Below are positions 14,023 through 22,138 of a stretch of DNA of 22,138 bases, one piece after another. The stretch is from Candidatus Aerophobota bacterium (GTDB taxonomy: Bacteria > Aerophobota > Aerophobia > Aerophobales > B47-G16), in the NCBI GenBank assembly GCA_003648815.1, contig QMPZ01000010.1:1-22138 (forward strand), given 5' to 3'. The translations under genes were made by a program, and so were the position numbers. Within the stretch, counting starts at the first letter, position 1. Every line of letters starts with the position of its first letter. Below the pieces are notes generated by a model. The model was not told where the DNA came from. It ran no database searches and saw only the letters and a program-made list of their open reading frames with translations.

Positions 14023-15255
14023 GTGGCTTTTATTGCAGATTTTCACATTCACTCTCTCTACAGTCGAGCAACTTCAAGGGATATGGACGTTGAGCACATA
14101 GATAAAGCAGCAAAACTGAAGGGAATTGATCTGGTAGGAACAGGAGATTTCACACATCCGGTGTGGTTGAACGAGCTAAAACAGAAACTAATTCCTCAGG
14201 AAGATGGACTTTATAGATATGGTAAAACTCTTTTCATCCTGACCGCAGAGGTAAATAATGTCTTCTACCAGGAAGGAAGCATCAGGAAGATTCATAACAT
14301 AATCTTTGCTCCTGATCTTTATGTGGTGGAAAAGATAAATCACAGACTGGAAAGGTTTGGTGATCTACAGTCCGATGGACGTCCTACTTTAAAACTGGCC
14401 GCAAGTGATCTGGTAGAATTAGTTATGGAGGTTAGTGAGGAGGCCTTTGTCGTGCCTGCTCACATATGGACTCCCTGGTTTTCCTTACTCGGAGCTAATT
14501 TTGGATTTAATTCTGTCGAGGAGTGCTTTGGAAAATATACCAAATATATCTGGGCCCTGGAGACAGGGCTGAGCAGTGATCCGCCGATGAACTGGCGGGT
14601 CTCCAGTCTGGACAGGTTTACCCTGATCTCTAACTCCGATGCTCACTCCCCTTCTAAGTTGGGGAGAGAAGCTAATGTCTTCTCCCAGAGGTTAGGATAT
14701 AAGGAGATCAAGGAGGTCTTGAGGAGGAAGGATAGAAAAAAGTTTCTTTACACCATCGAGTTTTTCCCTCAAGAGGGAAAATATCATTATGATGGACATC
14801 GTCGATGTGGAGTTTGTCTTTCACCAAAGGAAAGCAAAAAATACAACAATATCTGTCCTAAATGTGGGGAGAAATTGACCATAGGAGTAATGCATAGAGT
14901 AGAGGCCTTGGCGGACAGGGAAGAGGGATTTGTCCCTACGGAAAACATCTCCTTTAGACATCTTGTCCCCCTGGCGGAGATAATTGCCGAAGTTTTAAAT
15001 CAGGGCGTGGACACCAAGGGTGTGGAGGAAAGATATAGAAGACTCGTCCATCGATTGGGAGGAGAGCTTAAGGTGCTTTTAGAGGTTCCGGAAGATGAAC
15101 TTTCCTTGGCAGCTTCCCCGGAGATTGTAGAGGGAATAATGCGGGTGAGGGAGGGGAAGGTAAGGGTAAGGTGTGGATATGATGGAGTTTATGGAAAGGT
15201 GAGCATACTTGATAGAAAGAAAGAGAAAGGAGAAGGACAGCTGAGCTTGTTTTAA
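14023..15255 (+). CDS. Endonuclease Q (PHP-domain DNA repair nuclease)
   Basis: EndoQ nicks DNA 5' of deaminated bases such as uracil and hypoxanthine; it was characterised in Thermococcales and occurs sporadically in bacteria. The 410-residue protein has the PHP-type metal motifs: HIH at 8-10 after ADF, GTGDFTHP near 39, TAEVNNVF, a HNIIFAPD motif, PAHIWTPW and SNSDAHSPSKLGREAN. A zinc-ribbon follows, with Cys262, Cys265, Cys278 and Cys281, then the helical C-terminal part. The start is GTG at 14023, with AAAAGGAGA 9 nt upstream overlapping the end of etfA. The C-terminal QLSLF resembles a PCNA/beta-clamp binding tail, suggesting recruitment by the sliding clamp (inference). It sits between metabolic and translation genes with no other repair gene adjacent. 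Confidence 0.88.
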   Translation: MAFIADFHIHSLYSRATSRDMDVEHIDKAAKLKGIDLVGTGDFTHPVWLNELKQKLIPQEDGLYRYGKTLFILTAEVNNVFYQEGSIRKIHNIIFAPDLYVVEKINHRLERFGDLQSDGRPTLKLAASDLVELVMEVSEEAFVVPAHIWTPWFSLLGANFGFNSVEECFGKYTKYIWALETGLSSDPPMNWRVSSLDRFTLISNSDAHSPSKLGREANVFSQRLGYKEIKEVLRRKDRKKFLYTIEFFPQEGKYHYDGHRRCGVCLSPKESKKYNNICPKCGEKLTIGVMHRVEALADREEGFVPTENISFRHLVPLAEIIAEVLNQGVDTKGVEERYRRLVHRLGGELKVLLEVPEDELSLAASPEIVEGIMRVREGKVRVRCGYDGVYGKVSILDRKKEKGEGQLSLF

Positions 15256-15267
15256 GGGGAAAATAAA

Positions 15268-16965
15268 ATGAGACTTTCTCAATATTTAATCTCTACCTCT
15301 AAGGAAGCCCCTAAGGAGGCGGAATGCTTAAGTCATCAGCTGATGATAAGGGCAGGGCTCATAAGAAGGTTTGCCTCTGGGATTTATTCTTATCTTCCCT
15401 TAGGATATAGGGTTTTGAGTAAGATCTCCTCCATAATAAGAGAGGAGATGAACAGAGCCGGAACATACGAGATGCTTCTTCCTCTGGTGCAGCCGGCTGA
15501 GCTATGGAGGAAAAGTGGAAGGTGGAATACCTACGGAGAGGAGCTGCTTCGTTTTAAAGATAGAAGAAAAGGAGAGTTTGTCCTGGGGCCCACACATGAG
15601 GAGATAATCACCCAGCTGGTAAAGCAGGAGGTGGACTCTTACAAGAAACTTCCCCTAACTCTTTATCAAATTCAGATCAAATTCAGGGATGAGAAAAGGC
15701 CACGAGGTGGAGTTATCAGGGCAAGGGAGTTCTTGATGAAGGATGCCTACAGTTTCTGCCGGGACAAGGAGGAGTTGAGCTCAGTTTACGAGGAAATCAG
15801 GAAAGCTTATGAGAGAATTTTTTCCCGGCTCAACCTGAACTATAAACTGGTAGAAGCTGATACAGGTCCTATAGGCGGAGAGAGGTCCGAGGAGTTTATA
15901 GCCTTAGCTGACTCAGGAGAGGACAAGATAGCCTTATGCGAGAGATGTGGCTATGTAGCCAAGATGGAGAAAGCTGAATATGCATTGAGAGAAAAGGAGG
16001 AAGGAGAGCTTAAGGAAGTAGAGGAGGTCCATACTCCTGATATTCGTAATGTAGAGGAACTGAGCCAGTTTCTCGGTTGTGATGCTCGCAATATTTTGAA
16101 GACCCTTTTTTATCAGACCGACGAAGGTATAATAGCTGCCCTGATCAGGGGAAATCATCAGATAAATGAGGAGAAGCTTCAAAAGCTCCTGAAGACCAGG
16201 ACCTTAAAGTTAGCCGGGGAAGAGCTGGTTAAGGAAAAATTGGGGGTGGAGGTAGGGTTTGTTGGACCTTTGGGACTTGACAAATGTAAGCTAATTGCAG
16301 ATAATGAAGTAATGAGGGGAAGGAACTTCGTAGCCGGGGCCAATAAAAAGGATACACATCTGCTCAATGTTAATCCTGGAAGGGACTTTAAGCCAACGAT
16401 GGTGGGAGATATAAGGCTGCCGGTTGAGGGGGATAGATGTATTCGTTGTGGAGGAAGAATAGCTTTGAGAAGAGGGATCGAGGTTGGCCATCTTTTCCAG
16501 CTGGGTGAAAAGTACAGTCGAGACCTGGAGGCCACCTTTCTGGATGAAAAGGGGAGAAAAAGATACTTTGTGATGGGTTGCTATGGAATTGGGGTAAGCA
16601 GGCTTCCAGCAGTAATTATTGAGCAAAATCACGATGAGAGAGGAATCATCTGGCCGAGGGAGATTGCTCCTTTCGAAGCAGTAGTAATACCTGCTGTGGA
16701 ACAGACTCTTAAACTTTCGGAGAAGATCTACTTTTCCCTTAAAGATGCAGGGGTGGAGGTGCTGCTGGACGATCGAGATTTAAGCACCGGGATGAAATTT
16801 GCCGACAGTGACCTGATAGGAATTCCCTTTAAGATCATCATAGGCAATACTTTTTTAAGGGAAGGTAAGGTAGAGATAAAGGATCGCCGGGGAAAGAATA
16901 TCAAGAAGGTCGAGGAAGAAAATGTCCCTCGGGCCTTAAAGGAGTTGCTAAGAGATGCAAAGTGA
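15268..16965 (+). CDS. proS: Prolyl-tRNA synthetase, bacterial type with editing domain
   Basis: Charges tRNA-Pro. The 565-residue class II synthetase opens with the usual MRLSQYLISTSKEAP and LMIRAGLIRRFASGIYSYLPLG (motif 1 region). Motif 2 has FRDE at 139-142 and RAREFLMKDAYSF; motif 3 region is GCYGIGVSRLPAVIIE (437-452). Between motifs 2 and 3 is the insertion (about 225-400) that edits mischarged alanine; it is bounded by two CxxC pairs (Cys224/227 and Cys391/394) that may form a zinc knuckle. The C-terminal anticodon-binding domain includes VLLDDRDLSTGMKFADSDLIG. The ribosome binding site overlaps the EndoQ stop codon, and the 3' end overlaps nusA by 11 bases. Confidence 0.97.
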   Translation: MRLSQYLISTSKEAPKEAECLSHQLMIRAGLIRRFASGIYSYLPLGYRVLSKISSIIREEMNRAGTYEMLLPLVQPAELWRKSGRWNTYGEELLRFKDRRKGEFVLGPTHEEIITQLVKQEVDSYKKLPLTLYQIQIKFRDEKRPRGGVIRAREFLMKDAYSFCRDKEELSSVYEEIRKAYERIFSRLNLNYKLVEADTGPIGGERSEEFIALADSGEDKIALCERCGYVAKMEKAEYALREKEEGELKEVEEVHTPDIRNVEELSQFLGCDARNILKTLFYQTDEGIIAALIRGNHQINEEKLQKLLKTRTLKLAGEELVKEKLGVEVGFVGPLGLDKCKLIADNEVMRGRNFVAGANKKDTHLLNVNPGRDFKPTMVGDIRLPVEGDRCIRCGGRIALRRGIEVGHLFQLGEKYSRDLEATFLDEKGRKRYFVMGCYGIGVSRLPAVIIEQNHDERGIIWPREIAPFEAVVIPAVEQTLKLSEKIYFSLKDAGVEVLLDDRDLSTGMKFADSDLIGIPFKIIIGNTFLREGKVEIKDRRGKNIKKVEEENVPRALKELLRDAK

Positions 16966-18178
16966 TTTCTTTTCCCTTTTAGAAAGTATTGGGAGAGAAA
17001 AAGGCCTTTCTCGTGAGATATTGATAAAGACCATAAGAGAGGCATTAAGTTCTGCATATAGAAAAAAATATGGCCATCGACCGGAAAATCTGCGAGTGAT
17101 TCTGGACGAGAAGGAAAAAAAGCTACACGTTTTGGTGGCTAAGAGAGTGGTGGAGGAGGTAAGAAATGCAAGCAGGGAGATATCCTTAGAGGAAGCAAAG
17201 AAGATAGATCCGGATGCGAAGGTGGGCGATAAGGTGGACGTTGAGATAAATCCCGGCGATTTCAGCCGCATCGCGGCCAGCACTGGTAAGTACGTAATGA
17301 TGCAACAAATTGTGGAAAGGGAAAGGGATCTGCTTTACGAGGAATTCAAGAAAAAGGAAGGAGAGATAATCAGCGGAACGGTACGTTATCGAGCTAACCA
17401 TTTTATTCTGGTGGATTTAGGAAAGGTAGAAGGAATTCTTCCAGAGAGAGAACAGCTACCTAAGAAGAGATATGAGCAGGGACAGCGATTAAAGGCTTAC
17501 ATTTTGCGAGTTACCAGAGAATCCAAGGGGCCCAGAGTTGTTCTTTCGCAAACCCATCCTAACTTTCTAAGAAAACTTTTCGAATTGGAGGTTCCCGAAA
17601 TTGGAGAGAAAATAGTTGAGATAAAGGATGTAAGGCGAGATCCAGGAAGAAGAGCTAAGGTTGTGGTGAAATCCAGAGATGAGAAGGTAGATGCGGTAGG
17701 GGCCTGTGTGGGAGTACGGGGTACCCGCATCAGGGCTATTCTACGAGAATTAGACGGTGAAAAAGTCGATATAATAAGGTACAGTGAAGATCCGGCTACC
17801 TTTATAAAAAACTCCCTGAAGCCAGCAGAGGTGAAGGAAATCAGGATCGATGAGAACAGCCGAAAAGCAAAGGTCATCGTCTCCGACGATCAGCTTTCAT
17901 TAGCCATCGGAACTAACGGAGAGAATGTCAAACTGGCGGTGAAGTTAACGGGCTGGCAGATTGATATCCGATCAGATAAACAAATAGAGGAAGAGATGAA
18001 TTTCTTAAAGTCTCTTCCCGGGGTGGGAGATAAAATGCTATCTTCTCTCAGGGAGGCTGGTTTTCTGACGGCTAAGGATATTGTAAGAGGGGGCATGGAG
18101 GGACTGTGTCAGGTTAAGGGGATTGGACCCAAAATAGCGGGAAAAATTTTAGAGGAAGCCAAAAAAATTATTCGTTAG
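16955..18178 (+). CDS. nusA: Transcription elongation/termination factor NusA
   Basis: RNA polymerase-associated factor acting in pausing, termination and antitermination. The 407-residue protein has the N-terminal polymerase-binding domain (1 to about 130), S1 domain (about 135-200), two KH domains (about 200-345, with VDAVGACVGVRGTRI and LSLAIGTNGENVKLA) and a short helix-hairpin-helix tail (about 350-407) with LPGVGDKML and VKGIGPKIAGKIL. It lacks the two long acidic repeats of E. coli NusA. The usual REPGSRTKIAV motif reads RRDPGRRAKVVVKS here. AAAGGAG, inside proS, lies 10 nt before the ATG. rimP is not upstream and ylxR/ylxQ do not follow, unlike the common operon. Confidence 0.96.
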   Translation: MQSDFFSLLESIGREKGLSREILIKTIREALSSAYRKKYGHRPENLRVILDEKEKKLHVLVAKRVVEEVRNASREISLEEAKKIDPDAKVGDKVDVEINPGDFSRIAASTGKYVMMQQIVERERDLLYEEFKKKEGEIISGTVRYRANHFILVDLGKVEGILPEREQLPKKRYEQGQRLKAYILRVTRESKGPRVVLSQTHPNFLRKLFELEVPEIGEKIVEIKDVRRDPGRRAKVVVKSRDEKVDAVGACVGVRGTRIRAILRELDGEKVDIIRYSEDPATFIKNSLKPAEVKEIRIDENSRKAKVIVSDDQLSLAIGTNGENVKLAVKLTGWQIDIRSDKQIEEEMNFLKSLPGVGDKMLSSLREAGFLTAKDIVRGGMEGLCQVKGIGPKIAGKILEEAKKIIR

Positions 18179-18188
18179 AGGGAAAGAG

Positions 18189-19871
18189 ATGCGAGTTTAT
18201 GAGGTAGCTAAGAAACTGAACCTGTCCAGCGGAAAACTTATGAAGATACTGGCCGATTTAGGGATAAAGGCCAAGAGCAACTTAAGTGGTTTAACAGCTG
18301 AGGAGATAAAGAAAGTAAGAGAATTTGTCCTGGAGAAAAAGCCTTCTCCCCCTGAGGAGAAGTTGGTCCCGCGTGCTCCAGTGGTGACCTTCCTGGGACA
18401 CGTGGATCACGGAAAGACCTCTTTATTGGACGCTATAAGAAAGACTACGGTGGCTCAGAGGGAGGTAGGAGGAATTACTCAGCGTATCGGGGCATCGGAG
18501 GTGGAATTTCAGGGACAGAGAATTGTCTTCATCGATACCCCTGGCCATGAAGCCTTTACGGCCATGAGGGCTCACGGCGCTCAGATCACCGACATCGCTG
18601 TTCTGGTGATAGCAGCAGACGATGGAGTTATGCCTCAGACGGTGGAGGCTATTAATCATGCCCGGGCAGCCAAGGTACCAATCATAGTGGCTATAAACAA
18701 GATAGACAAAAAAGAGGCAAACGTGGAGCGAGTCAAAAAACAGCTGATCCGCTATGATTTGATGCCAGAGGAATGGGGAGGGGAGACGATTTGTGTAGAG
18801 GTGTCTGCTTTAACCAGGCAAGGGCTGGATGAACTACTGGAGATGATTCTCTTAGAGGCAGAGATATTAGAACTGAAGGCAAATCCCGATGCAGACCTGC
18901 GGGCTGTGGTAATAGAAGGGGAAATGGACAGGCAAAAGGGCCCCCTATCCACACTTTTAGTACAACAAGGAATCTTAAGAGTAGGAGATGTTCTGGTGGG
19001 AGGGTCCATTTACGGAAAGGTAAGGGCTCTGATCAACTGGAAGGGAAAAAACCTGAAAGAGGCAGGGGTATCCACGCCGGTAAGGGTCTTAGGACTTTCC
19101 GAGGTGGGAAGACCGGGAACTGTATTCAAGAAAGTGGCCAACGAAAGAGAGGCTCGACAGTTGGCGGAAAAGTTTAAGGAGGAGGAACGAGAAAGGAGCC
19201 TGAGGAAGAAAAATCTTTTAACTCTGGAGAGTCTCTTTCAACAAACAGAGGAAAATAAAAAGAGAACCTTGAACATCGTCTTAAAAGCAGAAGCCCAGGG
19301 TTCACTCAAGGCTGTCTTCGATGTCTTGAAAAAACTGGAGAATGATGAAGTAGAGCTAAACATCATTCATGAAGGAGTAGGAGATGTAAGTAGATCCGAT
19401 ATTCTTCTGGCTTCTGCCTCAAAGGCAATGGTCCTCGGCTTTAATGTGGGTGTATCCCCCACCAATCGGGCCTTAGCTAAGAGCGAAAATGTGAACATAA
19501 GGGAGCACAGAATCATCTACGAGCTCATAGATGATGTTGAGAAGATTCTCAAGGGTCTAATAGAGCCAAAATATGAAGAGATAACCATAGGAAAGGCTGA
19601 GGTAAGGAACATCTTCAAAATTCCCAGAGTGGGAACGGTAGCTGGCTGCTACATTGTAGAAGGAAAGGTCCTCAGAGGTAGCAGGGTAAGGGTCCTCAGA
19701 GATGGAAAGACCGTAGGAGAGGGAACCATTAAAAGTCTTAGACGTTTTGATCAGGATGTAAGAGAACTTTCGAGTGGGTTAGAATGCGGAATAAACATTG
19801 AGGGATTTAAGGAGATAAGAAAGGGGGATCTAATAGAGGTTTATGAGAGAAGAAGGATCGGTGATAGATAA
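18189..19871 (+). CDS. infB: Translation initiation factor IF-2, short form
   Basis: GTPase that brings initiator tRNA to the ribosome. All G motifs are present: GHVDHGKT at 70-77, GGITQRIGA, DTPGHEAF from 116, NKID at 170-173 and SALT. Domain II, the KAEAQGSLKAVFDVL linker-domain start and the C-terminal tRNA-binding domain IV (GKAEVRNIFKIPRVGTVAGCY) follow. At 560 residues it is one of the shorter bacterial IF-2 forms. One N-terminal IF2_N-type helical motif (MRVYEVAKKLNLSSGKLM to about 50) leads almost directly into the G domain, without the long charged linker or second copy seen in E. coli (890 residues). It starts 10 bases after nusA with an AGAGGGA site. Confidence 0.97.
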   Translation: MRVYEVAKKLNLSSGKLMKILADLGIKAKSNLSGLTAEEIKKVREFVLEKKPSPPEEKLVPRAPVVTFLGHVDHGKTSLLDAIRKTTVAQREVGGITQRIGASEVEFQGQRIVFIDTPGHEAFTAMRAHGAQITDIAVLVIAADDGVMPQTVEAINHARAAKVPIIVAINKIDKKEANVERVKKQLIRYDLMPEEWGGETICVEVSALTRQGLDELLEMILLEAEILELKANPDADLRAVVIEGEMDRQKGPLSTLLVQQGILRVGDVLVGGSIYGKVRALINWKGKNLKEAGVSTPVRVLGLSEVGRPGTVFKKVANEREARQLAEKFKEEERERSLRKKNLLTLESLFQQTEENKKRTLNIVLKAEAQGSLKAVFDVLKKLENDEVELNIIHEGVGDVSRSDILLASASKAMVLGFNVGVSPTNRALAKSENVNIREHRIIYELIDDVEKILKGLIEPKYEEITIGKAEVRNIFKIPRVGTVAGCYIVEGKVLRGSRVRVLRDGKTVGEGTIKSLRRFDQDVRELSSGLECGINIEGFKEIRKGDLIEVYERRRIGDR

Positions 19872-19934
19872 GCTTTCTCAAAGCCTTCGCTAATCCTTAA
19901 AGTATAGGTGTTTATCTATTTTGGCGAAAATGAG

Positions 19935-20216
19935 ATGGTGGTAGGTATTTTGAGATTGGAAATTTGGCTATTTTCCTCAAACTCCTTAAAAGACAAGCGT
20001 CGGCTCATAAAAAGTTTGATTGCTCGTCTCAGGAATAACTTTAACGCTTCTGTTTCAGAGATTGGATATCAGGATTCACGACAGAGAGCACTTATGGGAA
20101 TAGCCATAGTGACCAATGAGAGCAGGTTTGCTTACCACAGTCTCTCTAAAATTGTTGAGTTTGTGAAAAATAGAAAAGAACTGTCCCTTGTGGATTCAGA
20201 AATAGAAGTTATTTAG
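19935..20216 (+). CDS. ylxP: DUF503 family protein (YlxP-like)
   Basis: A 93-residue protein of a widespread family of uncertain function that in Bacillus lies between infB and rbfA. It opens with MVVGILRLEIWL and has the family hallmark SLKDKRRLIKSLIARLRNNF, followed by SEIGYQDSRQRALMGIAIVTNE. ATG 19935 is chosen because the family begins at MVVG; an in-frame GTG at 19908 would add nine residues with no match. The ribosome binding site is weak. It occupies the place where rbfA would be expected next, but truB follows directly. Confidence 0.85.
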   Translation: MVVGILRLEIWLFSSNSLKDKRRLIKSLIARLRNNFNASVSEIGYQDSRQRALMGIAIVTNESRFAYHSLSKIVEFVKNRKELSLVDSEIEVI

Positions 20217-20228
20217 CTGGTGAAGATA

Positions 20229-21155
20229 ATGGACGGATTATTGTTGATAGATAAACCAAAAGGAATGACCTCTTACGAAGCCGTGTTAAAGGTGAAGGAG
20301 GCTTTAGAGGTAAAAAAGGCAGGCCATACGGGAACCTTGGACCCTTCAGCTACAGGACTTCTTCTGATATGCGTGGGCAAGGCCACTAAGTTGACCCCTT
20401 TCCTGCAGGACCTGGACAAAACCTACAAGGGGAAAATGGTCTTTGGTATTACCACGAGCAGTTTAGATGAGGAGGGTGAAATAGTAGAGGAAAAAGATGC
20501 TTCTTCTTTGACCAGAGAGCAGGTGGAGGAGGTCTTTTCTCATTTTACAGGTAAGATAAGGCAGAGTCCTCCTATGTTTTCCGCTGTTCACTACAGGGGA
20601 GAACGGTTGTATAAGTTGGCCAGGAAAGGGGTAGAGGTCGAGCGACCACTACGTCAGGTGCAAGTCTACGAGCTCAAGTTAATTAATTTTCACGCGGGAA
20701 AACATCCTCAGGCGGAGTTTGAGGTGCGCTGTTCTAAGGGTACGTATATTAGGAGTCTATGCAGTGATATAGGAAAGGCTCTGGGCTGTGGAGCTTATCA
20801 GGCTTCTCTTTGCAGGACGAAAATAGGTCCCTTTGAGCTGAAAGAGGCCAAGAAACCATCCGAGTTGGAGAGGATGGATGAAATTAAGATAAAAGAGGTT
20901 CTTTATTCTTTAAGCGAGGCTTTATCTCATCTACCTTTGGTCACGGTCAAAAAAGAGGCGGAAAAGATGGTTAAATGGGGCAGGCCTCTTTACCTGAGTC
21001 ATCTGCAGAGTTTTCCCTTTAGCATAGAAAAGGGAGATCGGGTTCGTCTATGCAGTCAAGAAGGAAAACTTTTGGCAGTGGCTACCTCTCTGCAGGATGG
21101 AGCCCATTTTCTTGAGGAGAGGATAGGATTCAAATACCTTAGAGTGTTGGTTTGA
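20229..21155 (+). CDS. truB: tRNA pseudouridine(55) synthase TruB
   Basis: Makes pseudouridine 55 in the T-loop of tRNA. The 308-residue protein opens with MDGLLLIDKPKGMTS and has the catalytic Asp38 in GHTGTLDPSATGLL. Other landmarks are YKGKMVFGITTSSLDEEG, QSPPMFSAVHYRGERLYKLAR with the conserved Tyr, and CSKGTYIRSLCSDIG. The last 75 residues look like the PUA-type RNA-binding domain. ATG 20229 is preferred over an in-frame GTG at 20220 because the family starts at MDG; a GGTG lies 6 nt before it. The gene is 12 bases after ylxP and one base before ribF. Confidence 0.96.
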   Translation: MDGLLLIDKPKGMTSYEAVLKVKEALEVKKAGHTGTLDPSATGLLLICVGKATKLTPFLQDLDKTYKGKMVFGITTSSLDEEGEIVEEKDASSLTREQVEEVFSHFTGKIRQSPPMFSAVHYRGERLYKLARKGVEVERPLRQVQVYELKLINFHAGKHPQAEFEVRCSKGTYIRSLCSDIGKALGCGAYQASLCRTKIGPFELKEAKKPSELERMDEIKIKEVLYSLSEALSHLPLVTVKKEAEKMVKWGRPLYLSHLQSFPFSIEKGDRVRLCSQEGKLLAVATSLQDGAHFLEERIGFKYLRVLV

Positions 21156-21156
21156 T

Positions 21157-22089
21157 ATGGAAGTTATAAAGGAGCTTCCCTCAACTGATGAGTATAGACA
21201 CAGCATCATCACGATAGGCTTTTACGATGGTGTCCATCGGGGACACCAGAAAGTTATCGGAGAGATGGTGAACCAGGCAAGGGCAAAGGGAGTGAAGAGT
21301 TGCGTAATTACCTTCACTCCTCATCCTTGTGAGATATTTTCTCATAAACCTTTTCCTCTTTTAACCACCTGGGAGGAGAAAAGGGAGATCTTTCAGAAAT
21401 TAGGTGTAGACTTAACAATAGTTCTTCCCTTTACGCGTAAGCTTGCTTCCCTTTCCCCTCTTTCCTTCATGGAGATGTTAAATAAGCACCTGGAGATGGA
21501 ACAGATAATAGTAGGGGAGGACTTTGTCTTTGGTAAAGAAAGGAAGGGAGATACGAGCTGGCTTAAGAAACAGGAGAACAGATTCGGATATAAGCTTAAG
21601 GTAATACCCCTTCTCAAGACGGAGAAAGGAAAGGTGAGTAGTTCTTTGATTCGCGATTATCTTAAAAAAGGAAAAGTAAGAGAGGCCGCCAAATGGTTAG
21701 GAAGGCCTCCAACCATCTTAGGTAAGGTAGTTCGAGGAAAGGGAAGGGGACGCCTCATAGGTTATCCTACAGCTAACTTGAAGCCTCATCCCTGTAAGCT
21801 TCTTCCTTGTTCAGGAGTATATGCGGGAAGGATCACTCTTGAGGATGGATCTTACGATAGCATCATAAATGTGGGAAGCAGTCCTACCTTTGGAGAAAGC
21901 TTCTCGAGGGTAGAAGCTCATATCATCAACTTTGAGGGAGATCTCTATGACAGGGAGGTTAAGATTGAGCTGATGGAGAGAATTCGAGAGATAAGGAAAT
22001 TCTCATCGCCTACTCTTTTGACAAAGAGGCTGGAGAAGGATAAACAAATAGCGGAGAAGATCTTGAGTGGACGGAAAAACGATGCTTGA
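21157..22089 (+). CDS. ribF: Bifunctional riboflavin kinase / FAD synthetase
   Basis: Phosphorylates riboflavin to FMN and adenylates FMN to FAD, supplying the flavoenzymes encoded in this window. The 310-residue protein has the nucleotidyltransferase domain with GFYDGVHRGH (21-30), FTPHPCEIF, VGEDFVFGKERKG and SSSLIRDYLKKG. The riboflavin kinase domain follows, with GRGRLIGYPTANL (about 196-208, containing the PTAN flavin/ATP motif), NVGSSPTFGE and FEGDLYDREVKIEL. It begins one base after the truB stop and has no strong ribosome binding site, so coupling to truB is likely. Its last 8 bases overlap the next open frame. rpsO, the common next gene, does not follow immediately. Confidence 0.96.
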   Translation: MEVIKELPSTDEYRHSIITIGFYDGVHRGHQKVIGEMVNQARAKGVKSCVITFTPHPCEIFSHKPFPLLTTWEEKREIFQKLGVDLTIVLPFTRKLASLSPLSFMEMLNKHLEMEQIIVGEDFVFGKERKGDTSWLKKQENRFGYKLKVIPLLKTEKGKVSSSLIRDYLKKGKVREAAKWLGRPPTILGKVVRGKGRGRLIGYPTANLKPHPCKLLPCSGVYAGRITLEDGSYDSIINVGSSPTFGESFSRVEAHIINFEGDLYDREVKIELMERIREIRKFSSPTLLTKRLEKDKQIAEKILSGRKNDA

Positions 22090-22138
22090 GATAAATTCCT
22101 TCTTGCAGGCGTCCTTGGCGGTGCTTGGTGATAAGATA
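22082..22138 (+). CDS. Start of an unidentified gene, cut by the window edge
   Basis: An ATG overlaps the ribF stop by 8 bases (ATGCTTGA) and opens a frame that reads to the end of the window (19 residues). The visible peptide MLEINSFLQASLAVLGDKI is too short to identify. It could be the first membrane helix of a protein of the TMEM165/GDT1 kind, which carry a LGDK-type motif, but the Glu normally before LGDK is Val here. It is not the start of rpsO. Confidence 0.4.
   Translation, partial: MLEINSFLQASLAVLGDKI

Noticed and set aside
19872..19884. Small hairpin GCTTT/AAAGC after infB, considered as a terminator
   Set aside because: Five pairs with a three-base loop and no T run; the operon appears to continue into ylxP and truB.
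1..22138. tRNA, rRNA, CRISPR array, insertion sequence or phage genes
   Set aside because: No cloverleaf-like segment, direct-repeat array, transposase or integrase motif was found by reading; nearly all the sequence is accounted for by protein genes.

Overview
The window looks like chromosomal DNA from a Gram-negative-type (diderm), probably anaerobic bacterium of an uncultured or poorly sampled lineage. A secretin implies an outer membrane. An acyl-CoA dehydrogenase next to an electron-transfer flavoprotein whose alpha subunit carries a ferredoxin domain points to anaerobic flavin-based electron transfer. Base composition is moderate and AT-leaning, arginine is mostly AGA/AGG, isoleucine ATA is common, and proteins are rich in Lys/Glu. 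I cannot place the phylum from this alone; a deep-branching anaerobic candidate phylum is the best guess. All genes lie on the + strand. Spacing is tight, with many stop/start overlaps and AGGAG-type ribosome binding sites. I see no rRNA, tRNA, CRISPR, insertion sequence or phage gene.

Layout. 1-2766: the 3' part of a gene made of secretin N-domain-like repeats, then a secretin whose pore domain is N-terminal and is followed by six similar repeats, a reversed order. 2836-6919: hisG, a DUF624/YesL-like membrane protein, enolase and isocitrate dehydrogenase. 6986-10555: ftsH, a long-form dihydropteroate synthase (folP) overlapping it, and ruvC. 10556-10863: the only long gene-free stretch, holding a strong sigma70-type promoter followed by a GC-rich hairpin. 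10864-14017: acyl-CoA dehydrogenase, etfB and ferredoxin-fused etfA. 14023-15255: endonuclease Q, a PHP-family repair nuclease. 15268-22089: a translation/transcription block of proS, nusA, infB, a DUF503 gene (ylxP-like), truB and ribF. A further gene starts at the right edge.

How the genes fit together. The nusA-infB-DUF503-truB-ribF order is a shortened form of a widely conserved cluster: rimP, ylxR, ylxQ and rbfA are missing from their usual places and infB is short. The acd-etfBA genes form a compact redox module, likely read from the promoter at 10693. The most unusual element is the left-end secretin pair, because the repeat family that normally sits before the pore is found after it and also in the neighbouring gene.
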